A DNA stretch of 64,000 bases, taken from the NCBI GenBank assembly GCA_037974665.1, contig CM075765.1, forward strand, positions 10,213,501-10,277,500. Reading direction: 5' to 3'. This document shows positions 23,572 to 34,470 of the stretch, piece by piece. Each line of letters opens with the position of its first letter. The stretch's first letter is position 1. Both the position numbers and the translations under genes were made by a program. The notes beneath the pieces are model-generated. The model was not told the DNA's origin. It saw nothing but the letters and a program-made list of their open reading frames with translations, and searched no databases. This stretch comes from Ehretia macrophylla. Its lineage: Eukaryota > Streptophyta > Magnoliopsida > Boraginales > Ehretiaceae.

Positions 23572-25057
23572 CTGAGGCCTTGTGGATGAGGGGCACGAGC
23601 TACCTGAGGAGGCATTGCACCTCCACGAGTAGGTGACTCTGTCACCTATTGAGGGCACCACGCCGGCATCGCCCTGTATTAGATCAGGCTCGTTGACCAA
23701 CCTATGGCCTCAGGTTTGGTGAGTGCCACTTGATAAGGTACCTACCAACTTTCTTTTCTTTGGGCCCGAGGCTTCAGCCTTCTCAGCCTTGCGTTTAACA
23801 TACTTGGCCTCATTCTTTTCACAGTGCTTGCATTCAATTTCGACAACCATGTTCTCTGTGTCCATTTCTACACAATAAAGAACAATGATGTGTTAGATCA
23901 ATAATACAATCATATGAAATATTATAAGAAAGTAAAGCAATAGAAGAACCCTACCCACGGACTCTTCTGAGGCTTGTACATGACTCGAGTTCTCTACTCC
24001 ACCTCCCCGAGGATCTTCATCTCGGTCATACAGACCCGAATATAGAACGCTCTCAAAAATTAACAAACTCTTACCACTAACAGGATGAGGTTGAGATAAA
24101 AGAAAATCCTTAAGATTGACCTCGGCTGAAGTTATAAGAGGCTTTTTTAGAGAAGTTTGAAGGTAACCTCTGGAATGATGTGTCATTTTCTCCTAACGGG
24201 CCACCTAGAAGGGTGTTTCACAAACAAATATTTTGAATGCCAGCCTTTGTTGCTCGAGGGCCAGTCGAAGAAAATGTTAAAACTAGACCTCAGGGAGAAG
24301 TTATACCACCTAAGCAGTTTCTTGGGGTCATGCTTTATCATATGAAAATGCAAGAAAAGGTTAACTGTGGGGGTTACTCCGAAAGACCTTACCCACGTGT
24401 AAAAAGCTACAATTTGTCTCCAACTATTTGGGATAAGTTGGCCAGGGCTGATATCTAAAAATTGTAGAATACGTTTGATGAACGAAAAAATAGGGAGGGC
24501 TAGGAAGTTAAAAATAAAGTGGTAAAGGGCTGTCTCGCCCTCCCGAGGTCGACAAGCCCAATCCTTACGCCGAGGTATTCTCACTACATATCCCAAGGGA
24601 AAGACATCCTTATCTATTAAGGTTTCCTTCTCAGCACGGGTGGAATTACAGTTACCGCCTAAAGCGGCGAAGGGTTTGAGGTCATCAGAGCTACTAGATG
24701 AAGAATAAGTGTAAATGGGAGCTTGGGCTAAGGCAGAAGTTTCTAGATCTATGTTGGGTTCAGCAGACTCAGTAGTTGGAACCTCAGGATTTTATGTAAA
24801 ATCGAGGGGCTCGGGCTAGACCCCTCAAATCACATAGTTCTAATAGGGGCCACCTCTAAAGGAGTACGCCTAGACCTTTCTAAGAGATACTCAACAAGAA
24901 GAGAGGGCTCTTCGCCCATCACCTCTATATGGTCGAAAGAAGAAGAAGGATAGGAAGCTGCCTCGACCTCTGCTATGGAACTCGAGTCCGAAGGGTTCCT
25001 ATCGTCTCTACCGTAGGAATGAAAACATTGGTTTTGGGAGTCTTCCTGGCTAGACAT
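23572..25057 (-). pseudogene. N-terminal part of the Tat antisense ORF, 'putative gypsy type transposon' domain
   Basis: Minus-strand ATG at 25057 opens MSSQEDSQNQCFHS, followed by a Ser/Glu-rich acidic region to a stop at 24830. In another frame, 24596-24183 gives FLALPIFSFIKRILQFLDIS, then QLIPNSWRQIVAFYTWVRSF, GVTPTVNLFLHFHM and WPSSNKGWHSKYLFV. This pattern (fold segment, QL.PNSW, GV.P....F, NKGW) is that of the plant family called putative gypsy type transposon (PF04195), from memory of the family. KKRKLVGTL near 23760 looks like a basic segment. Stops and frameshifts make it nonfunctional. A PF04195 search of the minus frame would settle it. Confidence 0.68.
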
Positions 25058-25165
25058 GGCGAAGAAGAGAAGAAAACACGTACCTATTGATTGAGGTTGA
25101 AGTGGATTAGTTTTGTGGTACTCTCGAGCCAAGGGAAATAGAAGAAAGAGCCCTGCGGTCTTTTA

Positions 25166-25251
25166 AAAATGCAAGACAACCTAACAAACTTGAAAGAGTT
25201 TGAAGAATAAAATGCAAGACAACCTAACAAACTTGAAAGAGTTTGAAGAAT
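25166..25251. repeat. Perfect 43-bp tandem duplication
   Basis: AAAATGCAAGACAACCTAAC.. is repeated exactly once at 25166-25208 and 25209-25251. It lies about 110 bp upstream of the antisense ORF start, in its leader or promoter region. Being perfect in otherwise worn sequence, it is recent. Confidence 0.9.
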
Positions 25252-25515
25252 AAAATTCTAGAAGTATGGGAAGGATTTCAAAAGAAGCAACTATTTATAG
25301 AGAAAGCAAAGCTTGAGGTGGGAAAACCAAAAGCCTCTTCATAATAGTCACTACTTTCTACTTTCTACATTCAAGCAGGATTTGCCACGTGGCCACGTCC
25401 GAAGCCATTAATTGCATCCACTAAAGCGTGACTTTAAAAAGCATTTATTATCAGTAACTGTGCTCTTGCAGCGGTTAAACTCAGTAGCGATTCCTTTGAC
25501 CAATTGCATTGCTCA

Positions 25516-26040
25516 AAGAATCGGGAGGCAATTGATATGAGGTGAAGTCCCGAGGTCGAGCACAATTACCAAAATACCCTTGTGATGGGATACACGGTTG
25601 GGGACACCAATGACCTAGGCCCGAGGTTCACCTTGATCGAGGCCTGAACCCATGAGTATTGCAAATATCTGGAACCCAGAGGCCTTAGACCGTAAATATA
25701 TCAAGGAGACCTCGGGATAAGTCGGTGTAACTAACTCTAACACAATTTCAAAAAATTAGAGAGGAGAGAGAAAAGAGAATATTCCACAGAGGTATAAATA
25801 GCACTCACACTTTCATACAAAAGGTAACAAACACATTCTACACATTTATTTTTCAAACTTATCTTCTTCATCCTAAAGAATGTTACTAACTTGATCGTCG
25901 AAGTACTAACGTGGGCTCAACCCACAGTATTTCTCCTTGCGGGATCAAGCCCAAACTAGCTCTCCGAATTTTCTACTTTAACAAATTTTAAAAATAGAAT
26001 CTCATAATTGTTAATAGTTACCCAACTGTCAATTATCAGC
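25516..26040 (+). repeat. Probable polypurine tract and 3' LTR of the Tat element
   Basis: AAAGAATCGGGAGGCAA at about 25516-25532 has the form of a Tat polypurine tract, so the LTR should start just after it. A plus-strand TATA box, TATAAATA, lies at 25793-25800, followed about 30 bp on by a plausible transcription start. No second LTR copy is available, so start and end are estimates. Confidence 0.45.
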
Positions 26041-26655
26041 ATAAACACACGCAAGCCCACTTTCTAACTTAAATAGGAGAAGTAAAATATATTAGGAGAA
26101 CCATAGGCAACGTCAAAAAGTGCCACGCTAATTTGACACCGACCAACTGTCCGACTAAGAATCCGAAGTTGTCTCGTAATCTAGGCAAAAAGCCAACCAT
26201 CAACTCACAACAACCGTGTAACACATACCACGCACATAGCCATGCAATATCACGTGATGGCCCGTTGGCTATCCCACGTTGCTGCATGCCAGGTTACAAC
26301 GAGACACAAAAACATCAACTGACCTTTTCCCATTTTACTTCCAACAAGTTGTGATTTTATATGTCGGTTTCATTGTGGGGAATAAGATGCCTCTATCTTT
26401 CAAGTAGCTCGACGTGATTCTAGCGCCCTACGCGTCAGGATGGCCCTGTCCGAGAGTTTTGGGTTTGGGTGGCAGTCACGGTTCTTATATGGTGGAGGCG
26501 ACCACCTCATGTTTCATTTATGTTGTCTTACGTACTGATCACGAGTGACAGCCCAACCGGTTGACTAGTACATACATAGATAGCTAAGCAGAGGTTGGAC
26601 GAACGAAGGGTGGATGAATCTTTGAGAGACTAGGGACCCCAAACGTCTCTTTCAA
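26041..26655. other. Unassigned sequence
   Basis: More GC-balanced than its surroundings, with a CACGTG palindrome at about 26251. Open frames on both strands are short and show no family resemblance. It may be LTR remainder or host DNA. Confidence 0.35.
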
Positions 26656-27060
26656 ACTGTTGGAAATAAATGAATTTTACAAAATTTTGTGAAATTTATT
26701 TGTAAATTCAAGTCTTTTGTTTGATTGCACCTTTTTAAAAAATTACAAATTCAAAATTTACAATTCTTGAATTTACACAACTCTTACTCAAATCTGAACC
26801 CAAGTGGTAGAATTTATAAATTCACGTTTTTTAATTCTATTACTAATCTTTGGAGGACAAAACTACCATCAGATTAAAAAAAAAATTAACGCTTCTTCCC
26901 CACTCTTCTCTCTTTTTCCAAATTGACGGCAAAAAGAGAAAAAAGTCAACTTCTTCCATTCACTCCTCTTTCAGGTATTCGTTTGATTTTTCTTGCAAAT
27001 TTATTCGCGATATCTTTTGTATTATGTATTATTCTTTTTGTTATTATTATAGTACTATTA

Positions 27061-27094
<34 letters not shown>

Positions 27095-27876
27095 CCTTCT
27101 TATATAATAACATGTAATTATGTACAATCAATTTTAACTTTTTGTAATTTCTAGGTTTGCCATGTAGGTTATTCTTATATAAAAACATGTACAAAATAAA
27201 GGCCTCTGTACATAATTCCTAGGTTTGCCATGCAGATTATTCTTTCAGAGACGTGTTTTTTCTTTGGGACAATCATTTTTAATTTCTCCATACAATCGAT
27301 TTCATTTTTTTGTAATTTCCAAGTTTTGCAATGTAGATTTATGTTATTAGTAGTTCTGACCAAATTTGAAAAAATTGAGAAAAGTCACTCGAAACATTCA
27401 TGATAATGCTCAATAATGAATTGAGAAAATAACATATATATGATAGCCTAATTTCAATTGAATAAAACAAGGATATTTAAGTAAAATACAACTATTAATT
27501 CCAATTTTATATGTCTTCCAAACACAATTTGGATTTACAAATAACAAAATTAACTTAATATTATTTTTCAGTTCCAAACAAGAGAATTCATTTATAAATG
27601 AATTCCATGAGAAATTCATTTATAAATGAAATGAATTTCACATATGAATTGATTCCAAACACTATGTTTGAGAAATGTTAAATACTAACTTATTTTTATC
27701 ACCTAAATATCACTTCTTATATGTATACTTACATAGTGTTTGGGTAAGCCTTGAGCAAATCCAAGAATTGCAAATCCTGAATTTTTAATTTTTTAAAATG
27801 GTGCTTGCAAACATAAAAAATTGGATTTGCAAATGATTTCCGCAAAATTTTGTACAATTCATTTATTCCAAACAGT
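26656..27876. mobile_element. MITE-like element with about 140-bp imperfect inverted repeats
   Basis: The left end (26656-26795: ACTGTTGGAAATAAATGAAT, ACAAAATTTTGTG, TTTTTAAAAAATTACAAATTC, ACAATTCTTGAATTTAC) matches the reverse complement of 27737-27876 over about 135 bp with a few gaps, about three quarters identical by eye. A second, inner inverted pair is CCAAACACTATGT at 27656 against ACATAGTGTTTGG at 27731, so two small elements may abut. TCTTT occurs outside both ends (26648, 27876) and could be target duplication. No transposase is present. A Gln/Leu-repeat frame inside comes from the (TTG)n run. Confidence 0.6.
27059..27094 (+). repeat. (TTG)n microsatellite
   Basis: About 11 TTG triplets in a row inside the MITE-like element. 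Confidence 0.95.
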
Positions 27877-29446
27877 CTTTTTAGTTGGCATATTAAAAGA
27901 AGATAAATTAAAAAGTTTGTTATTTTAGTATGTCAACTAAGTATCCATGTAAGAAATGGTATTTGAGTGATAAAAATATAGTGATATATAAGAATACTTA
28001 TTTTTTTAACATGTCAGTAACGTTAATGTATTTTTAGATTTATTTTAGTCTGTAAATTTTAAGTTATTTTCAGAATTATTTTAGTCCGTAAAATCAATTG
28101 ATTTTCATTGAAAAAAAAAACATATATATATATGAGTGTTAAATTGTATGTTATAATTCTCACTAAATTGAAATTCTAAATCTGCCTTGGAAATTGACTT
28201 TAAATATTATTAATTTACGGTTTAATGTGACTGGAGAAAAGTAAAACAAAACTTTGACGGCTATATTGATTAATATGCAACTAATACTTATATATTTGAT
28301 TTGACACTGATTATCATCAATCAGTAATTACCTACAGTCACACATTTTAATCAATAACAAGGTGCAAGATATATCTCTCATCTCGGTTCGTTTAGTCTTA
28401 AGCAGTAGCTCAAGCTTTCAGATGAAGTACTTAATTTGATAATAATTATAAATTAATATCATAGTGAAAATGTACAATTCTATACAATAACCAAGCAAAC
28501 TGGTTTTTAAAATAGCGGATTATCGGATATTAAACTTCTAGCTAATTGAAATAGTAACTTTGACAAATAATAACTATTAATATTAAGTTACCACCTCGCA
28601 TATGGACGGATTTAATATTTTAAGATGGGTCATGACATTGAGACTTGAATCTAAAACAATTTTATAATTTGGACTTTGATACCATATTAAAGCTTAAGTT
28701 ATAATTAGAAAGAAATGATATATTTATTTATTATTTCAACAATTGACAAATTCTACTTTTAGTCCTTAAGATTTCGTATTGATCATTTCAGTCTCATTAT
28801 TATGACACTTACAAAGTAAGTTATTTTCACAAGAAAATTTTTAATTTTATAGAATCAATTGATCAGTTGTGACATCTGAGTTACTTGAGCTCTTAGCAAT
28901 ATGCAGTCAAGGGAATGTTACTGTAAACATGTGCCAAATGTTTGTTCATGAAATAGCATTCCCTTTTTATGGGCCAACATGAGGCAATCATATAAACGAA
29001 AATAATTAGATAACTTAAAATAAAAATATTCTAATACCGCATTTTAGCTGATTAATTAGATAACAAACATGTGCCAAATGTTTGTTCATAAAACAGCATT
29101 CCCTTTTTAAGAACTAAAATGCCTTCAAGAATAGTGTAGTGATTATTTGTGCAAATGGTCCTTACGCGAAGCAAAAAACACGATCTTGCCTTGGTAACTG
29201 ATTAATGGATTAAGATCCTCTTCTAATTAGTATTACTCTATTCTCATATTCTAACACTGCATTTTGATTGTTCATTTCACTTAAAATATCTAATATTTAC
29301 TTTTTTCATTTTTTGTAGTTTAAAATTGAAAGAAATGGCTGAATACAATGTCAGAATATTGGAATAAAGTATTAGTTAAGAGAGAATCATAAAAGTACCA
29401 GTCAAGAGAGAATCATAATCCCTAATCAATTAGTTGGATTAGAATC
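27877..29446. other. AT-rich spacer with a direct repeat
   Basis: No gene is seen. ACATGTGCCAAATGTTTGTT... with GCATTCCCTTTTTA occurs at about 28927-28974 and again at about 29068-29115 (about 47 bp, three or four differences), about 140 bp apart. Confidence 0.6.
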
Positions 29447-29728
29447 TGTTAGGATAATCCAGGGTAATAACGCATAACAACGAGAAATAAGACGAACACA
29501 GGATTTACGTGGTTCGGCCTAAAGCCTACGTCCACGGGTAGCTGGAGAATAATTCATTATATGATGAACTTCGTTACAAATACTCTCTTACAAAATCTCT
29601 CACCTCTATTGTTTGCTACACCTATTACAATAGCCATAAGACATATTTATAGGTAATCCTTAGGGTTCTAAGTAGTGGGCTTATAAGATAATTATGCACT
29701 TATTACAAATACGGGTCATAGCCTAACA
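29447..29728 (-). repeat. 3' LTR of the gag-only copia, 282 bp
   Basis: Minus strand TGTTAGGC...CCTAACA, matching 32601-32880 (shared AATAACGCATAACAACGAGA and GATTTACGTGGTTCGGCC). Minus-strand TATA box TATAAATA at about 29644-29651. Confidence 0.88.
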
Positions 29729-29745
29729 AATCTCCACCTTGGACC
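29729..29745 (-). other. Polypurine tract of the gag-only copia
   Basis: Minus strand CCAAGGTGGAGATT sits directly before the 3' LTR start TGTTAGGC. Confidence 0.75.
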
Positions 29746-30107
29746 GTATTTGCTCCATCATCATATAAGAATGTCATTCATTCTCTTGTCCCTACCAAAC
29801 AGTCCCTACCAGGACTCAGCCCCCTCACGAGGGCTCACTCCTCTGCACTGCATATACCACTCCAAGTCCAATCACGCCAACTAAACCTGTTTTTCAATAT
29901 CACCTTGGTCACCATGAAGACCGGACCAACACCTGCAATGCCCTGCAAACATCTGAGGAACTCCTTCACAGTACTCTAATGTCCCCGTAATGCCATGTCC
30001 CTGCTACCAACATTTCCCGCCTGTGAAATATCACCTCGAGTGCAGCCCATAGCACCTCCGATGCTACCAACACTCGAATACGGAATACGTGACAAATGTT
30101 CCACCTT

Positions 30108-30374
30108 GTCCTCAGATAAACCTTTGTGAAGAATATTCACTTCACCTGCAGCACCAACCCACTGAGATGCACCTGGACAACCAACCTCACCTTGGGAGCC
30201 TAGCTCACGTACACTTGTCTCTGCAGCAGACAAAGTATTCCACTTTGTCCTCAGATAAACCTTTGTGAAGAATATTCACTTCACCCGTAGCACTAACCCA
30301 TTGAGATGTACCTGGACAACCAACCTCACCTTGGGAGCCCGGCTTACGTACACTCGTCTCTGCAGCAGACAAAG
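30108..30374 (-). repeat. Tandem duplication of about 139 bp
   Basis: GTCCTCAGATAAACCTTTGT starts at 30108 and 30247 and the two copies stay alike up to GCAGCAGACAAAG (30235 region and 30374). It lies in the gag-protease tail of the element. Confidence 0.88.
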
Positions 30375-30606
30375 CATAAGCCATCAAATCCGCATCCCCA
30401 TCTCCGTGGGATTCTTCAACCTGTCCTTCCAGCTTTTCGGAACTGCACTGCGCACCTTGAGATATAAATTTCTCATGTACCTCAGCCAGCTGAACTGAAC
30501 TGAACTGCCCTGTTTGTCACAATCCGGAACCCCTGGAACTGTATCACTTGGCTCCACCTATTCCCTGACACCACAGTTTGAACCAGTAGTTACCGCCCTA
30601 ACACCT

Positions 30607-31641
30607 TTAACCGTACTCCCTTGAAGAACATATAGCCCTCTCTTCAAAATCCCTTTCAAGAGCACCTCGGAACCCCTTGTCACTTCCAGAAGTTCCGACC
30701 ACCTTCAAAGTGAAACCATTGCCTAGGTAGACCCTCACATTCTTCTTAAAGTAAGAAGCAAACCAGTCCCTCCTAGGACACATGTGGAACAATGCACCTG
30801 TATCAAGAATCCATTGATTTTGCCCCTGCCCAGTACTGACAGACAAAACCTCCGCATCACTAGAACTCTCACCCTCAGCAGCATTCACCACATTTGTTGA
30901 ACTTTTACGTCTTTCTCTCTTTGGACAATCATTTCTCAAGTGACCCAGTTCCCTACACTCATAACAGTGTCTTTTCTCTCTTGATTTTGATTTTGACTTC
31001 CTCGAAGATCTCTCTCTCCCATGTGTTTCCCCTTTACTCACTAAACCCTCTCCTAAAATTTCCACTCTATTCCCCGAGAATTGCTTCTGAAGATCTTTGG
31101 ATTTCAGTGCAAAATTCACATCATTCAAACTAATTTTATCCCGTCCATATAACAGAGTATCGACAAAATTCTCATATGAGGGTGGTAAAGAACACAACAA
31201 TGCAAGAGCTTGATCTTCATCATCAACTTTGATTCTTATGCTCTTCAGTTCCATCACAGTAGAATTAAATACATCAAGGTGTTCCTTAATAGGTGTACCT
31301 TCTTTCATCTTGAGATTATATAATCTCTTCTTCAGGTAGAGGCAATTTGTAAGAGATTTGGATGCATAAAGATCCGTCAGAGCCTTCTAAGCCTTGACAG
31401 TTGTCGTCTTCTCAGCAATCTCTAACAATACATCATCATTCACTATCATGTGTATTACGCTAATGGCTCTCACTTGTAACTCTTCCTTCTCCTCGAGTTT
31501 CATCTCTTCTGAAATCTTTCCTTCAACGACATTTCATAGACCTTGTATCACCATGAATGCCTTGAACTTGATTTTCCAAAGATTGAAACTACTCATCCTG
31601 TCAAACTTCTCGATTTCAAACTTTCCTGAGGTTGTAGGCAT
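30607..31641 (-). pseudogene. Copia gag (UBN2 type) with zinc knuckle and protease start
   Basis: Minus-strand ATG at 31641 opens MPTTSGKFEIEKFDRMSSFN, a standard copia gag start. Helical gag follows (LYASKSLTNCLYLKKRLYNL, LALLCSLPPSYENFVDTLL), then a basic stretch, one intact zinc knuckle CYECRELGHLRNDC (about 30960-30919), and the protease active site WILDTGALFHMCPRR (about 30815-30770). The frame ends at 30607. Two in-frame stops, at about 31535 (after VIQGL) and 31390 (after TVKA), break it. Gag would form the particle that packages RNA. Residues resembling the start of the integrase linker (RGLYVLQGSTV) appear in another frame near 30630-30600, so the element lost pol just past this point. 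Confidence 0.85.
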
Positions 31642-32584
31642 CTTGGTTTACTCAAAACACAAACCTCAAGCTGCAATGTGACAAAACGGACTGCAAATTC
31701 GGACTCAGCATGTCCGAAAACCTTGGAAATGCACTGGTAAACTTTTGATCAACCCCAGTCAAAGTCAACCCTTGATCAACCGCTCGATCAACTCTTAGTC
31801 AATGATATGGTCAACTCCAGTTAACTGGTTTGGTCAACTTTTCCGTCTTCCTTTTATTTTGTTTTTTGTTTTAATTAATATGTAGAGAAAACTGAAACAA
31901 AACCAAACAAAATTAAAAAAAAAAAACTCCAAAGAAACCAACTACTGCAACTTTGACCAAACTAAAAAAATTGACCCAGTCAACACCAAAAGAACCACAA
32001 CTTCACCTTCCTAAAAAAATACCACCAACTCGTCAGCAAAAACCAAAACTTAGCAAAGCCCAAGTAAACTCGTCACCAACAACCAACGTCAACCCGACCC
32101 GTGCATGAACCACGATCCAGACGTCGGATCTCAAACGTGATGCCACCAAAACGTTCTCCAGCCTCAGACCAGCGGAACAACCTCACTCACACGCCGAAAA
32201 AACTACCTGTAACATGCCTCTACCATCTCACCATTTCACAATCTTTATCTTGCGATTCCGGCACCGTTCGAACTCCGATTGCAACGAAACCACCACCAAA
32301 AGACTCCTCTCTTCGAGATGAGGCTTTTGATATGATTTATGCCTCACAAGACAACTCCGACAAAAACGGGTCCGACAAGACCCACTTCGGTTTTTCCTTT
32401 TTTACAATTTTTTCGGCGAGTTTCGGGATGCGTGACCACCACGGTTAGAATCCTTGCGACGGGACGAGTCCAATCATGTATAATTTTTTAGGTTTTGCTC
32501 ACGAAAAAATTTATCGCTTTTCACTAGCTTTCTAGGTCTTTTTCTTCACAAAATTGATTTTCGCGTCAATCTATCCTCTACCTA
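31642..32584 (-). other. Leader of the gag-only copia
   Basis: About 0.94 kb between primer site and gag start, with repeated GTCAAC/GGTCAA words at 31740-31840. No gene; a plus-strand frame at 32101-32448 shows no family features. Confidence 0.5.
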
Positions 32585-32597
32585 GCTCTTGATACCA
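32585..32597 (-). other. Primer-binding site, tRNA-Met type
   Basis: GCTCTTGATACCA on the plus strand is TGGTATCAAGAGC on the minus strand, three bases from the 5' LTR edge at 32601. Confidence 0.88.
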
Positions 32598-32600
32598 GTT

Positions 32601-32880
32601 TGTTAGAATAATTCAGGGTAATAACGCATAACAACGAGAAATAAGACGAACACAGGACGAACACAGGATTTACGTGGTTCGGCCTAAAGTCTATGTCCAC
32701 GAACAGCAGGAGCATAATTCACTACATAATGAACTCCGTTACAAACACTATCTTACAAAATCTTTCACCTCACTTATTTGCTACACCTATTACAATAGAC
32801 ATAAGACATATTTATATGTAATCATTAGGGTTCTAGGTAGTAGACTTATAAGATAATTATGCACTCATTACAAATACGGG
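32601..32880 (-). repeat. 5' LTR of the gag-only copia, 280 bp, outer end truncated
   Basis: Matches 29447-29728. Contains a local 10-bp duplication ACACAGGACGA near 32650. The outer end departs from the other LTR after ACAAATACGGG. Confidence 0.83.
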
Positions 32881-33962
32881 TGAGTGGCATAAAAATGAAA
32901 ATAAAGCTACTAAGATAATATAAGCTATTAATGGTCTGTAAAACCTAACTTCTAGATACTTAAAATCGTTTTTTATGAGTTTAGAAGTTCAAACTAACCT
33001 AGTTGGACCATGTTTCAAAGAGATTTTAGATAAAAAGCAAATCTTTAAAAAAATAAAAATAAGACGCTTTAAATCAGAGTTATTTTAAAAAAGTTTTCGC
33101 GAATCATCATACGACAAGCTACTTTTCTTTTTCTTCAAAAATACCCTCAATATTCTTGCAAACTCAACATTGCTTACAAAACATTTAAAAAATCTCCCCC
33201 ATATTTTTGTACAGTATTTATAACATGACAAAGCCAAATAATTAATGACTTCTATTCATCAATACTTTTAACAAAACTCTACCGTACAATAATTAAAATC
33301 TCACAACTAAGCTAAACAAACTCTAATTTTCATTTTGGTCGAAGAGACAACCTAATATATCATAGATTGAGATAGACTCATTTTTTCTGGAGGAAGCATG
33401 TAGGGCATGCAGGATGCACACTATTGTTTGCTCTCAAGGTGATACATGCATTTGCACATTATTCGCCAACTCTATGTTTAATTCCTAGGACATGTGACTA
33501 TCAAAGAAACCCCTCAATGACAAACTCAGTGAATCTAGTAATGGATGCCACCAGCCATATACATGTACATATATGTTTCATATATTTTGAGACAAAAAAA
33601 TTGACTCAAACTACCTAACACACTCTTGTACTTTAAGGAATATAGGTAGCATATTTTGAGGAGCGTACTTCAACCTTAATATGGTCCACAATATGGGGTG
33701 GATGTACTTTTGAGATAGTAGAGGTTATAGTCTTTACTAATTCTATTTTTTGTTTTTTTTAATATACAGATAGGTTTTGAATATTTTGAGAGTATAATAA
33801 TTTAATCTATGAAATCAATTAGTCCCCATTTAAAAAAATGGCATATGAATAGGAAATTATTAAATATCTCCTACCAAAAAAAATTCTATATTCATCCTGT
33901 TCATAATTTTGATACTCGTTGAATCATGGTAAGCATCTCCAAAGAATAAATTATTGTAAAAG
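32881..33962. other. AT-rich spacer
   Basis: No coding features, repeats or RNA genes recognised. Confidence 0.5.
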
Positions 33963-34386
33963 AAAAATGACGAGTAAATAGCATCATAGTCCCCTATAGT
34001 TTTTCTAAAGTGTACAACACCCCCTTGTATTTTTAAAAGTGCACCAAAACCCCCCTGTGGCTTGAAAAAATAACACATGTGTCCCTTCTATCCTTTTTAT
34101 GTCAAGTTTCTTAACAAAAATTGCTAAAAGATGTAAATACCTTTATTTTTCTTTTCTCCTTTTTCCTTCGACCAAAAAAATATAATATATATACCACACC
34201 AGAAAAACAAAAAAAAAGAAGAAAAATAATATAGAATATATATGTACACACACCACACCAGGAAAAAAAAGAAAGAAAGATAATATATAATATATATACA
34301 CGTATATATATAGATATACGTATATATATAGATATATATACACACCAAACCAAAAAAAGAAAAAAATATGTATATATAATACATAT

Positions 34387-34393
<7 letters not shown>

Positions 34394-34451
<58 letters not shown>
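34394..34451. repeat. (TA)n microsatellite
   Basis: About 28 TA dinucleotides in a row in the middle of the MULE-MITE. Confidence 0.95.
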
Positions 34452-34455
<4 letters not shown>

Positions 34456-34470
34456 CATTTGATGCAGTTT

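Larger units (their letters stand above)
4753..26040 (+). mobile_element. Tat-type Ty3/gypsy element, fragmented host of two insertions
   Basis: Composite feature. Tat pieces are 4753-9763, 18878-19953 and 23572 to about 26040. In order they hold the integrase end, 3' subrepeats, an antisense ORF and a probable polypurine tract plus 3' LTR. The Angela-like copia (9764-18877) and the gypsy solo LTR (19954-23571) interrupt it. Integrase sequence, tandem subrepeats between pol and the 3' LTR, and an antisense ORF in the same place are all known hallmarks of Tat elements. The 5' half is not next to the left remnant in this window. Right boundary is approximate and no target duplication was found. 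Confidence 0.65.
29447..32880 (-). mobile_element. Non-autonomous gag-only copia element (TR-GAG-like), 3.4 kb
   Basis: Minus strand: 5' LTR 32880-32601, primer site TGGTATCAAGAGC, a leader of about 0.9 kb, a gag running into the start of protease, a short duplicated tail, polypurine tract, and 3' LTR 29728-29447. There is no integrase, RT or RNase H, and the total is far shorter than a full copia. Elements that keep LTRs, primer sites and only gag are known as TR-GAG. The 5' LTR lacks the last approximately 18 bp seen in the 3' copy at its outer edge, and no target duplication was found. Confidence 0.8.

Noticed and set aside
26251-26256. CACGTG palindrome as a gene promoter element
   Set aside because: A single G-box-like hexamer without TATA box or downstream ORF is not enough.
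26850-27194. Open frames with a poly-Leu, poly-Cys or poly-Gln run
   Set aside because: They come from the (TTG)n microsatellite read in different frames; no conserved flanks.
30265-32448. Plus-strand frames in the gag-only copia
   Set aside because: The opposite strand codes for gag; the frame at 32101-32448 lies in the leader and has no family features.
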